A stretch of 36,302 bases of DNA, taken from contig CADECM010000064.1 of assembly GCA_902825845.1 (NCBI GenBank), positions 1-36,302 on the forward strand. Reading direction: 5' to 3'. This DNA is from an uncultured beta proteobacterium (GTDB lineage Bacteria; Pseudomonadota; Gammaproteobacteria; Burkholderiales; SG8-41). The stretch's first letter is position 1, and every line of letters begins with the position of its first letter. Shown here one piece after another: positions 1-7,751 of the stretch. The notes under the pieces are model-generated. The model was not told the origin of the DNA. It searched no databases and saw only the letters and a list, made by a program, of their open reading frames with translations. The position numbers were made by a program, and so were the translations under genes.

Positions 1-54
1 AGCACCACCTTGACATGGTGGGGGTCGTTGGTTCGAGTCCAATCGCGCCTACCA
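1..54 (+). tRNA. tRNA-Val (anticodon GAC), 5' end cut by window
   Basis: This is the 3' part of a tRNA. The anticodon stem CCACC/GGTGG (5-9 with 17-21) encloses a seven-base loop at 10-16 with GAC at 12-14. A T arm follows, with stem 27-31/39-43 and loop TTCGAGT. An encoded CCA lies at 52-54. The acceptor 5' strand and most of the D arm lie before base 1. The GAC anticodon reads GUC valine codons. Confidence 0.93.
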
Positions 55-163
55 ATTATTCACGAAGCGAATCAGGACAGGAAGCGAGCGTTATGACACC
101 GCGAACTTGTGGCGATATTTCAGGGGATGCCTAGTCGCGTGTGTGATTCTTGTTGGGGTTCGG

Positions 164-193
164 AAAAAGTGCGGCTGGCCCGCACTTTTTTTT
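164..193 (+). terminator. Rho-independent terminator between tRNA-Val and thrS
   Basis: Stem GTGCGG/CCGCAC (169-174, 180-185) with loop CTGGC is extended by AAAAA/TTTTT and followed by eight T. The flanking A and T tracts make it symmetric, so it could work from either side. It should end the tRNA transcript. Because it sits about 27 bases before the thrS start it could also attenuate thrS, but I see no alternative antiterminator structure. Confidence 0.8.
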
Positions 194-219
194 GGCGCTC
201 GTGAATGGGAGACAGGCAA

Positions 220-2130
220 ATGGTCAATGTAAAGCTGCCGGACGGATCGGTCCGAGTCTATGAAAATGCCGTAACCGTCGCGGACGTTGCGGCGTCCATC
301 GGACCGGGCCTGGCCAAGGCGGCGCTCGCCGGCCGCGTGAACGACAAACTCGTCGACACATCGTTCACAATCGATGGTGATGCCGAGGTGTCGATTATTA
401 CCGACAAGGATGCTGCGGGCCTGGAGGTTCTGCGCCACTCTTCCGCGCACCTCTTGGCGCATGCGGTGAAAGAGTTGTACCCCGACGCGCAGGTGACCAT
501 CGGCCCGGTGATCGACGATGGCTTCTACTATGACTTCTCCTACAAGCGGCCGTTTACGCCCGACGATCTGACGGCCATCGAGAAGCGCATGGTGGAAATT
601 GCCCGTCGCGATGTCAAGGTTGAACGCCTGTTGATGCCGCGGAGCGAGGCGGTCAGGTTCTTCAGCGACATGGGCGAAAAATACAAGGCGGAAATCATCG
701 CGTCGATACCGTCGGACGAGGCTATTTCGCTCTATAAGCAGGATAATTTTATAGACCTGTGCCGCGGTCCGCATGTGCCGGCGACCGGCAGGCTTAAAGT
801 ATTCAAGCTGATGAAAGTCGCCGGCGCCTATTGGCGGGGTGATTCGAAAAATGAGATGCTGACGCGCGTGTATGGCACCGCGTGGGCGAAAAAGGAGGAT
901 CAGGACGCCTACCTGCACCGTCTGGAAGAGGCCGAGAAGCGCGATCACCGCAAGCTGGGACGCCAGCTCGATCTGTTTCACCTGCAGGACGAGGCGCCGG
1001 GTATGGTGTTCTGGCACCCGCACGGCTGGACGGTATGGCAGATTATCGAACAGTATATGCGCGGCCTTCTGAATGACGCAGGCTATCGAGAAGTGCGCAC
1101 GCCGATGGTGATGGATCGTGTGCTCTGGGAAAAATCCGGACACTGGGAAAACTATCGCGAGAATATGTTCACCACCGAGTCGGAAAAGCGCGACTATGCG
1201 GTGAAGCCGATGAATTGCCCCGGCCATGTTCAGATTTTCAATCAGGGCGTCAAGAGTTACCGGGAGTTGCCCTTGCGCATCGCGGAATTCGGCTCCTGCC
1301 ACCGCAATGAACCCTCGGGCGCGTTGCATGGGCTGATGCGCGTGCGTGGCTTTGTGCAGGATGACGCACATATTTTTTGCACCGAAGCGCAGGTTCAGGA
1401 TGAGGCTGGGCGCTTTATCGATTTGTTGCGCAGGGTGTATGCCGACTTTGGTTTTAACGAAATCGAAATCAAATTGTCGACACGTCCACCCAAGCGCATT
1501 GGCGCGGATGAAATATGGGACCGCGCGGAGGCGGCTCTAAAGGCGTCGCTGGACGCCAAACAGCTCAAATGGGACGTCAACCCTGGCGAGGGCGCATTTT
1601 ATGGCCCCAAGATCGAGTTTTCATTGCGTGATTCCCTGGCCCGGGTTTGGCAATGCGGCACGCTGCAGCTGGATTTCGCGTTACCGGGACGGCTGGGTGC
1701 AGAATACGTGGCCGAGGACAACGCGCGCTACACGCCGGTAATGCTGCATCGGGCAATTCTGGGGTCTCTGGAGCGCTTTATCGGCATCCTCATCGAACAC
1801 TATGCGGGCGCCATGCCCGTTTGGCTGGCGCCGGTTCAGGCAGTCGTGGCCAGCATTACCGAGCACCAAGCGGACTACGCCAAGGAGGTCGAACTGGCCC
1901 TGAAAACGGCCGGTGTGCGAGCCATTTCTGACTTGAGAAACGAGAAGATTTCCTTTAAAATACGAGAACATAGTCTCCAAAAACTGCCGTATCAGTTGAT
2001 CGTTGGAGACAAGGAAGTCGCAACCCGTCAGGTTGCCGTGAGATCCCGCACTGGTGAGAACTTGGGCCCGATGGCTCTGGCGGAGTTTGTTTCTCGATTG
2101 CAGGCGGATATGGCGCGGCGAGGAAGTTAG
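220..2130 (+). CDS. thrS: Threonine--tRNA ligase
   Basis: This is a cytoplasmic class II aminoacyl-tRNA synthetase that charges tRNA-Thr. The 636 residues match the usual length (about 640). An N-terminal TGS domain (about 1-61) is followed by the editing domain with HSSAH (about 73-77) and CRGPH. The catalytic core has NCPGH, whose Cys (about 333) is a zinc ligand in the family, and an anticodon-binding C-terminus follows. I chose ATG 220 because GGGAG (207-211) lies at good spacing and the protein then begins MVNVKLPDGS like its homologues. An in-frame ATG at 205 would overlap that ribosome site. It is the first gene of the translation block and infC follows 25 bases after the stop. Confidence 0.97.
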   Translation: MVNVKLPDGSVRVYENAVTVADVAASIGPGLAKAALAGRVNDKLVDTSFTIDGDAEVSIITDKDAAGLEVLRHSSAHLLAHAVKELYPDAQVTIGPVIDDGFYYDFSYKRPFTPDDLTAIEKRMVEIARRDVKVERLLMPRSEAVRFFSDMGEKYKAEIIASIPSDEAISLYKQDNFIDLCRGPHVPATGRLKVFKLMKVAGAYWRGDSKNEMLTRVYGTAWAKKEDQDAYLHRLEEAEKRDHRKLGRQLDLFHLQDEAPGMVFWHPHGWTVWQIIEQYMRGLLNDAGYREVRTPMVMDRVLWEKSGHWENYRENMFTTESEKRDYAVKPMNCPGHVQIFNQGVKSYRELPLRIAEFGSCHRNEPSGALHGLMRVRGFVQDDAHIFCTEAQVQDEAGRFIDLLRRVYADFGFNEIEIKLSTRPPKRIGADEIWDRAEAALKASLDAKQLKWDVNPGEGAFYGPKIEFSLRDSLARVWQCGTLQLDFALPGRLGAEYVAEDNARYTPVMLHRAILGSLERFIGILIEHYAGAMPVWLAPVQAVVASITEHQADYAKEVELALKTAGVRAISDLRNEKISFKIREHSLQKLPYQLIVGDKEVATRQVAVRSRTGENLGPMALAEFVSRLQADMARRGS

Positions 2131-2155
2131 TTAAATAAAATCAAGGAGTTATCGC

Positions 2156-2794
2156 ATAGCACAGGAAAAGGAAGCTCGCATCAATACTGAGATTACAGCG
2201 TCGGAAGTGCGGTTGATCGGCGCTGGTGGTGAGCAGGTTGGTGTAGTCAGCATCGCGGCCGCGAACAAAATGGCTGAAGAGGCTGAACTCGATCTGGTGG
2301 AAATAGCGCCGACAGCCAAGCCGCCCGTTTGTCGCATCATGGATTTTGGCAAGTTCAAATACCGTGAGAGCAAGCGGCAGCATGAAGCAAAGCTCAAACA
2401 AAAACAGATCGTCGTCAAAGAGGTGAAGTTTCGACCCGGCACGGATGAGGGCGATTACAAGATAAAGCTCAGGAACCTGACACGGTTTCTGGAAGAGGGC
2501 GACAAAGTCAAGGTCACGTTGCGGTTCCGTGGCCGTGAAATGGCGCACCAGGAATTCGGGGTGCGACTTCTCGAGCGCATACGCGGTGAACTTGAATCGA
2601 ACGCGGTAGTCGAGCAGTTCCCGAAAATGGAAGGTCGTCAGCTGGTGATGGTGATGTCTCCAAAAAAGGGCGGCAAACCCGTGGCCAAAAGTGCGGTGCC
2701 CAACACGGCTTCTGGGCCGGGTGCGCCAGGATCAGCGATGGCAGCGGGTGTAGCGGCGAAAGCAGCGGCGCCTGTCGCCATAGACAAGAAGTAA
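2156..2794 (+). CDS. infC: Translation initiation factor IF-3, ATA start codon
   Basis: IF-3 binds the 30S subunit, prevents premature 50S joining and proofreads initiator tRNA and start codons. Reading upstream of the GTG at 2207, the frame continues without ATG, GTG or TTG to ATA at 2156, giving (M)AQEKEARINTEITASEV, the expected IF-3 N-terminus. AAGGAG (2143-2148) lies seven bases before ATA, and an in-frame TAA at 2132 excludes an earlier start. The family commonly uses a rare start codon (AUU in E. coli) for autoregulation because IF-3 discriminates against such starts, and ATA fits that role. The 212-residue protein carries an extra Ala/Pro/Gly-rich tail of about 35 residues ending in DKK. 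A start at 2207 would remove conserved residues. Confidence 0.93.
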   Translation: MAQEKEARINTEITASEVRLIGAGGEQVGVVSIAAANKMAEEAELDLVEIAPTAKPPVCRIMDFGKFKYRESKRQHEAKLKQKQIVVKEVKFRPGTDEGDYKIKLRNLTRFLEEGDKVKVTLRFRGREMAHQEFGVRLLERIRGELESNAVVEQFPKMEGRQLVMVMSPKKGGKPVAKSAVPNTASGPGAPGSAMAAGVAAKAAAPVAIDKK

Positions 2795-2838
2795 GCGGGA
2801 AAGCACGTTTGCAGCAGCAGTAAAAAAACAAGTAGTTG

Positions 2839-2883
2839 ACCAGGTTCGATAAGCTTGACGGCAATGAGCCGTGAACACCTGGC
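2839..2883 (+). promoter_or_regulatory. Structured leader upstream of rpmI-rplT
   Basis: The infC-rpmI gap contains a nested structure. The outer pairing is CCAGGT (2840-2845) with ACCTGG (2877-2882). The inner hairpin is ACGGC (2858-2862) with GCCGT (2868-2872) around loop AATGA. In other proteobacteria L20 represses rpmI-rplT through an mRNA structure at this place. The role here is inferred from position and pairing alone. Confidence 0.4.
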
Positions 2884-2904
2884 GCTATGTCACAAGAGGT
2901 AGTC

Positions 2905-3099
2905 ATGCCGAAACTCAAGACCAAGAGTGGCGCGGCCAAGCGTTTTCGCAAGCAGGGTAGTGGCGGAATCAAGCGCGGGTCCGCCTATATGCGCCACATA
3001 CTCACCAAGAAAAGCGCCAAGCGCAAGCGTCAGTTGCGCGGTGGCACCGCTGTGCATGCGTCGGATACGCGTGCGGTCCGTGCCATGTTGCCGTACTAA
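2905..3099 (+). CDS. rpmI: 50S ribosomal protein L35
   Basis: Small basic ribosomal protein of 64 residues, starting MPKLKTKSGAAKRFRKQG, typical of L35. I chose ATG 2905 because AAGAGG (2894-2899) precedes it and the N-terminus matches the family. The in-frame ATG at 2887 would add six untypical residues and swallow the ribosome-binding site. It lies between infC and rplT, the conserved order, 12 bases before rplT. A structured leader at 2839-2883 may couple its translation to L20 level. Confidence 0.96.
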   Translation: MPKLKTKSGAAKRFRKQGSGGIKRGSAYMRHILTKKSAKRKRQLRGGTAVHASDTRAVRAMLPY

Positions 3100-3111
3100 A
3101 GGAGATCAGCC

Positions 3112-3480
3112 ATGCCCAGAGTCAAACGTGGTGTGACTGCCCGCGCGGCACACAAAAAAGTCCTTGAGAAGGCCAAGGGATTTCGCGGCCGGCGAAACAA
3201 TGTGTTTCGGGTGGCCAACGAAGCAGTCATGCGCGCGGGGCAGTACGCCTATCGCGACCGCCGCAACAAGAAGCGTGTGTTCCGCTCGCTGTGGATTGCG
3301 CGCATCAATGCGGCTGTGCGTGAACATGGCATGACCTACAGCGCGTTCATGAACGGTCTGAAAAAGGCCGCAGTTGAAGTTGACCGCAAAGTGCTCGCGG
3401 ATATCGCGGTGCTGGACAAGCCCGCATTTGCGAAGTTTGTAGAGACCGCCAGAACCAATCTCGCGAGTCCGGCCGCGTAG
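3112..3480 (+). CDS. rplT: 50S ribosomal protein L20
   Basis: L20 binds 23S rRNA early in 50S assembly and is the usual translational repressor of its own operon. The 122 residues start MPRVKRGVTARAAHKKVL and include the conserved basic segment GFRGRRNNVFR. AAAGGAGA directly after the rpmI stop is the ribosome site. Length is close to the usual 117-120, with a short Ala-rich tail. A strong terminator 40 bases downstream closes this transcription unit before pheS. Confidence 0.97.
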   Translation: MPRVKRGVTARAAHKKVLEKAKGFRGRRNNVFRVANEAVMRAGQYAYRDRRNKKRVFRSLWIARINAAVREHGMTYSAFMNGLKKAAVEVDRKVLADIAVLDKPAFAKFVETARTNLASPAA

Positions 3481-3520
3481 TGCCGCTGTTACGGGGAAAT
3501 GCGCCAAAACGCAACCCCTG

Positions 3521-3551
3521 AAAAAAAGAGGCCGCAGCGCCTCTTTTTTTT
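3521..3551 (+). terminator. Rho-independent terminator after rplT
   Basis: Stem GAGGC/GCCTC (3528-3532, 3539-3543) with loop CGCAGC is extended by seven A on the left and eight T on the right. It lies between rplT and pheS. It could be a simple operon end or a readthrough point that sets pheST level. No Phe-rich leader peptide precedes it. Confidence 0.8.
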
Positions 3552-3609
3552 GCGATACGATAGGTCACTCTCAATCCGTTCCATTTTTGCCGCGCCCATT
3601 GCAATAGTC

Positions 3610-4596
3610 ATGCACGATCTTGATGCCCTGGTCAAAGACGCGCTTGCGGTGTTCGAGCAAGCCGTCGACGCCAATGCGCTGGAGCAGGTGAAGGCGCGAT
3701 ACCTGGGCAAGTCGGGCTTGCTGACCGAGCAGCTCAAGGCGCTTGGCAAGCTGCCCGCGATGGAGCGGCCGGTGATGGGCGCGCGCATCAATGCCGCCAA
3801 AGTCGCGCTGGAAACGGCGCTGGAGGCGCGTCGCGAGCACATTCGCGAACGCCGGCTCGACGCCGCGCTCCGCGAGGACGCGCTGGATGTCAGTTTGCCG
3901 GGGCGTGGCATCGGAATGGGCGGCCTGCATCCCGTGTCGCGAACGCTGGAGCGCGTGGAACAGATTTTTCATTCGCTGGGTTTCGAAGTCGCCGATGGCC
4001 CGGAAATCGAGACGGATTTCTACAATTTTACGGCCCTGAACCAGCCGGAGAATCATCCGGCGCGTTCCATGCACGATACCTTTTACCTCGAAGGCGGCCA
4101 TCACCTGTTGCGCACGCATACATCGCCGATCCAGGTGCGCTATATGCAGACGCACCAGCCGCCGCTGCGGATCATCGCGCCGGGCCGCGTGTATCGCGTC
4201 GATTCCGACGCAACACATTCGCCGATGTTTCACCAGGTCGAAGGTTTGTGGATAGACGAGCGCATTTCGTTCGCCGATCTGAAGGGGACCGTCACCGAAT
4301 TCTTCCGGCTGTTTTTCGAGCGTGGCGATTTACAGGTGCGCTTTCGGCCCTCGTTTTTTCCCTTTACCGAGCCGTCGGCTGAAATCGACATGAGCTTCGG
4401 CGACGGCTGGCTGGAAGTCGGCGGTTGCGGCATGGTGCATCCGCAGGTGCTCAAGAATGTCAATATTGACAGCCAGCGCTGCCAGGGCTTTGCCTTTGGC
4501 ATGGGGCTGGATCGTCTGACCATGCTGCGCTATGGAGTTAACGATCTGCGGCTGTTTTTCGAAAACGATCTGCGCTTTCTGCGACAGTTTCGGTGA
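3610..4596 (+). CDS. pheS: Phenylalanine--tRNA ligase alpha subunit
   Basis: Catalytic subunit of the (alpha-beta)2 class II synthetase that charges tRNA-Phe. The 328 residues equal the E. coli length (327). An N-terminal coiled-coil region (about 1-85) binds tRNA, followed by the catalytic core with GLHPVSRTLE and a C-terminal motif 3, GFAFGMGLDRLTMLRYG. ATG 3610 gives MHDLDALVKDALAVFEQA, in line with homologues. The open frame extends upstream through the rplT terminator, so earlier starts are unlikely. No clear Shine-Dalgarno is visible. pheT follows after 15 bases. Confidence 0.96.
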   Translation: MHDLDALVKDALAVFEQAVDANALEQVKARYLGKSGLLTEQLKALGKLPAMERPVMGARINAAKVALETALEARREHIRERRLDAALREDALDVSLPGRGIGMGGLHPVSRTLERVEQIFHSLGFEVADGPEIETDFYNFTALNQPENHPARSMHDTFYLEGGHHLLRTHTSPIQVRYMQTHQPPLRIIAPGRVYRVDSDATHSPMFHQVEGLWIDERISFADLKGTVTEFFRLFFERGDLQVRFRPSFFPFTEPSAEIDMSFGDGWLEVGGCGMVHPQVLKNVNIDSQRCQGFAFGMGLDRLTMLRYGVNDLRLFFENDLRFLRQFR

Positions 4597-4611
4597 GCCA
4601 ACGGGCGTTTC

Positions 4612-6990
4612 ATGAAATTTTCCGAAAACTGGCTGCGTACTTTTGCCGACATCCCGTTGTCGAGCCGCGAGCTGGCGGATCTGCTGACCTTCGGCGGCAT
4701 TGAAATCGAAGGCATGGCAGCCGCGGCCCCGGCGTTTGATCAGGTGGTGGTGGGCGAGGTGTTGTCTGTCGAAAAGCACCCGCATGCCGATCGCCTCAAT
4801 GTGTGCCAGGTCAATATCGGGGCAGGCGCGGGTTCGCCGCCACTGACCATCGTTTGCGGCGCGCCCAATGTACGGGCCGGCATGCGTGTACCTGCGGCGC
4901 TGGCGGGCGCCACGCTGCCTTCGATGCAGATAAAGGTCGCCACCGTGCGCGGGGTGACCTCAAGCGGCATGCTGTGTTCGGCACGCGAACTCGGCCTGAG
5001 CGATGCCGCCGACGGCTTGCTGGAACTGCCGTCCGACAGCGTCATCGGCGCCAGCGTGCGCGAAGCGCTTGATCTGGATGATTGCATATTTGACAGCAAA
5101 CCCACGCCCAATCGCGGCGATTGTTTGAGCCTGCGCGGCATGGCGCGTGAGGTTGCCGCCCTGGCCGGCATTGCGCTGCGGCCCGTTCCTGTTGCGGCGG
5201 TGACTGCGGGTCACGATGGCGAACCGTCAATCACCCTGCAGGCGCCGCAAGCCTGCCCGCTGTATTGCGGGCGCTTGATACGCGGTGTCGATGTTCGCGC
5301 GCCGACGCCGCAATGGATGGTGCGGCGGCTGGCACGCAGCGGCGTGCGCGCGATCAGCGCTGTCGTGGATGTCACCAATTACGTGATGCTGGAACTGGGG
5401 CAACCCCTGCACGCCTTCGATGCGTCGAGGATCGAAGGCGGCATTCGCGTGCGCTTTGCGCAAGCCGCGGAAAAACTCGAATTGCTGAATGGCGAAACGC
5501 GCGAGCTGGATGCCTCGTATCTGGTCATTGCCGATGAACGCAAGGCGCTTGCGCTGGGCGGAATCATGGGCGGCGCCTGCAGCGCGGTAGGCAATGACAC
5601 ACGGGACATTTTGCTCGAAGCAGCCTACTTCGATCCGGCCGTGATCGCGGGCAAGTCCCGGCTGCTGGGTTTTGGTTCCGATGCGGCCTACCGCTTCGAG
5701 CGTGGCGTCAATTTTGCCGGCGCACAGGAAGCCATCGAACGCGCAACGCGCCTGTTGCTGGATATCTGCGGCGGCATTCCCGGACCCGTGGCGACGGCAG
5801 TGGCGCAAGCACATTTGCCGCGGCGCGCCTGCATCACGCTGCGGCTGGACAGAATTGAACGCGTGCTGGGCGTAGCGGTGGATCCGGCGATCGTCACCGG
5901 CATTTTCGCGCGCCTTGGTTTTGAGCCTGAACAGACCCATGGCAGCCTGCTTTTGACGCCGCCGCCGTACCGGTTTGATATCGCGATCGAGGAAGACTTG
6001 ATCGAAGAGGTGGCGCGTGTCTACGGTTACAGCCGCATTCCCGCGTCCAGGCCCGTGGTGACCGCGACGGCATTGCCGGCGCCGGAACGGCAGCGTTCCG
6101 TTTCAACCCTGCGCCGCATGCTTGTGGCCCGCGACTATCAGGAAGTAGTGACCTACAGCTTCGTGGATCGCGCGTGGGAGGCGGACTTCTGCGCCAATAC
6201 GTCGCCCATCACGCTGGCCAATCCCATCGCCAGTCAGATGGCGGTGATGCGCTCCAGCCTGATCGGAGGCTTGGTTGGCGCCGTTGCGTACAACCTTCAT
6301 CACAAGCAAACGCGCGTGCGGGTGTTCGAGAGTGGCCGCTGTTTCCTGCCCGGTAGAGCCGGCGGCGTCTACGACCAGCCGCGGCGCATTGCCGCGGCGG
6401 CTTGTGGCGAGGCGGCACCTGATCAGTGGGGGATACGTCCCGCACGGACAGTGGATTTTTACGATGTCAAGGCTGATTTGGAAGCGCTGTTTCATCCTGG
6501 CGCGCTGCGCTTTGAGGCTGCGCCGCATCCGGCGTTTCATCCGGGCAAGAGCGCGCGCGTGTGGCAGGCAGAAAGGGCTATCGGGTGGATGGGTGAAGTG
6601 CACCCGCGCTGGCTGCAAAAATACGGCTTACACCTGGTACCGGTACTATTTGAAGTGGCGCTGGACGCGGCGGTGGCCTGTCCTTTACCCGAATTCGAAG
6701 CGGTTTCAAAATTTCCACCCGTGTGGCGTGACTTGGCTCTGGTTTTTGACGAAGCTGTACCCTTTCAGTCAATTCGAGATGAGGTGTTCGCGAAAAAACC
6801 CGAGGCGGTTGCTGACTTTTGGGTGTTTGATATGTACCGTGGTCCAGGGGTGGAAAATGGCAAAAAAAGTCTTGCATTCAGGATGTTAGTACAGGATACT
6901 CAAAAGACAATGACCGATGCGGAAGTCGATTCTGCAGTGTCGGAAATCATAAAAATCCTGCAAAACCGGTTCAACGCCAAGCTTCGCTAA
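4612..6990 (+). CDS. pheT: Phenylalanine--tRNA ligase beta subunit
   Basis: Non-catalytic beta subunit of the PheRS tetramer, responsible for editing and tRNA binding. The 792 residues match the family (about 795). In order there are an EMAP/tRNA-binding domain (about 40-150), the B3/4 editing domain with the GDCLSLRG and VVDVTNYVMLELGQPLHAFD region, a B5 domain (about 405-475), a catalytic-like domain and a C-terminal ferredoxin-fold anticodon-binding domain starting near FPPVWRDLALVFDE. It begins 15 bases after pheS and ends 10 bases before ihfA, so the three are probably cotranscribed. Confidence 0.97.
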   Translation: MKFSENWLRTFADIPLSSRELADLLTFGGIEIEGMAAAAPAFDQVVVGEVLSVEKHPHADRLNVCQVNIGAGAGSPPLTIVCGAPNVRAGMRVPAALAGATLPSMQIKVATVRGVTSSGMLCSARELGLSDAADGLLELPSDSVIGASVREALDLDDCIFDSKPTPNRGDCLSLRGMAREVAALAGIALRPVPVAAVTAGHDGEPSITLQAPQACPLYCGRLIRGVDVRAPTPQWMVRRLARSGVRAISAVVDVTNYVMLELGQPLHAFDASRIEGGIRVRFAQAAEKLELLNGETRELDASYLVIADERKALALGGIMGGACSAVGNDTRDILLEAAYFDPAVIAGKSRLLGFGSDAAYRFERGVNFAGAQEAIERATRLLLDICGGIPGPVATAVAQAHLPRRACITLRLDRIERVLGVAVDPAIVTGIFARLGFEPEQTHGSLLLTPPPYRFDIAIEEDLIEEVARVYGYSRIPASRPVVTATALPAPERQRSVSTLRRMLVARDYQEVVTYSFVDRAWEADFCANTSPITLANPIASQMAVMRSSLIGGLVGAVAYNLHHKQTRVRVFESGRCFLPGRAGGVYDQPRRIAAAACGEAAPDQWGIRPARTVDFYDVKADLEALFHPGALRFEAAPHPAFHPGKSARVWQAERAIGWMGEVHPRWLQKYGLHLVPVLFEVALDAAVACPLPEFEAVSKFPPVWRDLALVFDEAVPFQSIRDEVFAKKPEAVADFWVFDMYRGPGVENGKKSLAFRMLVQDTQKTMTDAEVDSAVSEIIKILQNRFNAKLR

Positions 6991-7000
6991 GAGGGGAAAC

Positions 7001-7306
7001 ATGACTTTAACGAAGGCTGAACTCGCCGATCTATTGTTCGAAAAAGTGGGCTTTAACAAGCGCGAAGCCAAGGACATGGTGGAAACGTTTTTTGAGGAAG
7101 TTCGTCATGCCCTTGAAGCCGGCAAGGGCGTAAAGCTGTCCGGATTCGGCAATTTTCAGTTACGCATCAAGCCGCAAAGGCCGGGACGCAACCCCAAGAC
7201 CGGGGAAGAAATACCGATTACTGCGCGTACCGTCGTAACCTTCCACGCGTCGCAAAAACTCAAGGCGATGGTGGAGCAGGCGCACCTTGGAAAGCCAGGT
7301 TCCTAA
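7001..7306 (+). CDS. ihfA: Integration host factor subunit alpha
   Basis: DNA-bending nucleoid protein acting as a heterodimer with IhfB in recombination, replication and promoter architecture. The 101 residues have the HU/IHF fold. The arm carries GRNPKTGEEIPI, including the Pro that intercalates DNA, and KLSGFGNFQLR lies before it. Placement directly after pheT is the classic arrangement. AGAGGGG (6990-6996) is the ribosome site. Its last 20 bases overlap the next gene. Confidence 0.96.
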   Translation: MTLTKAELADLLFEKVGFNKREAKDMVETFFEEVRHALEAGKGVKLSGFGNFQLRIKPQRPGRNPKTGEEIPITARTVVTFHASQKLKAMVEQAHLGKPGS

Positions 7307-7694
7307 GACGCCGCTGCCGCCGATCCCGGCAAAACGGTATTTCACGATCGGCGAAGTCAGCGACTTGTGCGGCGTCAAGCCTCATGTGCTGCGCTATTGG
7401 GAGCAGGAATTTACCCAGCTCAAGCCGGTCAAGCGGCGCGGCAACCGCCGCTATTATCAGCATCACGAAGTCTTGCTGATCCGACGCATACGCGAACTGC
7501 TCTATGATCAGGGGTTCACCATCAGCGGCGCGCGCAACCAACTGGAGGAAGTCTCCGGAGAAGGCTTGCGTAACGGCAAGTCCAGAACCGCGGAAGCGCA
7601 TTCAGCGTTGCATGCGGACGAAGCGTCTGCAATGGCCATCGCAGGGCTGGTGCGCATTGAGATCGAGGGTGTGCTGGCCTTGCTGCGCAATTGA
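7287..7694 (+). CDS. MerR-family transcriptional regulator
   Basis: Small DNA-binding regulator of 135 residues with a winged helix-turn-helix at about 18-85 (YFTIGEVSDLCGVKPHVLRYWEQEF, shown here in part as YFTIGEVSDLCGVKPHVLR, then GNRRYYQHHEV). The C-terminal part is short and lacks the paired Cys of metal-sensing MerR proteins, so no ligand can be assigned. A gene of this type directly after ihfA is common in beta- and gammaproteobacteria. The start appears to be TTG 7287, inside ihfA, with GGAG at 7273-7276; no ATG or GTG lies between it and the conserved domain. Confidence 0.85.
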   Translation: MESQVPKTPLPPIPAKRYFTIGEVSDLCGVKPHVLRYWEQEFTQLKPVKRRGNRRYYQHHEVLLIRRIRELLYDQGFTISGARNQLEEVSGEGLRNGKSRTAEAHSALHADEASAMAIAGLVRIEIEGVLALLRN

Positions 7695-7719
7695 TCCTGT
7701 GATGGGCTGTTCCCCCGAT

Positions 7720-7746
7720 GCCGTAGCGAATGCTGCGGCTTTTTTT
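7720..7746 (+). terminator. Rho-independent terminator between merR-like gene and aminotransferase
   Basis: Stem GCCGTAGC/GCTGCGGC (7720-7727, 7732-7739; one T-G wobble) with loop GAAT, followed by seven T. It ends the thrS-to-merR block. The aminotransferase ATG lies only five bases beyond the T tract. Confidence 0.82.
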
Positions 7747-7751
7747 GCGCC

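Noticed and set aside
91..1371. Open frame of 426 codons on the minus strand
   Set aside because: It is antisense to thrS, has no recognisable domain, and its His/Arg-rich composition is that of a GC-rich shadow frame.
3499..3609. pheM-like leader peptide before pheS
   Set aside because: The Phe codons in this stretch come from the terminator T tract, and there is no run of Phe codons or alternative hairpin.
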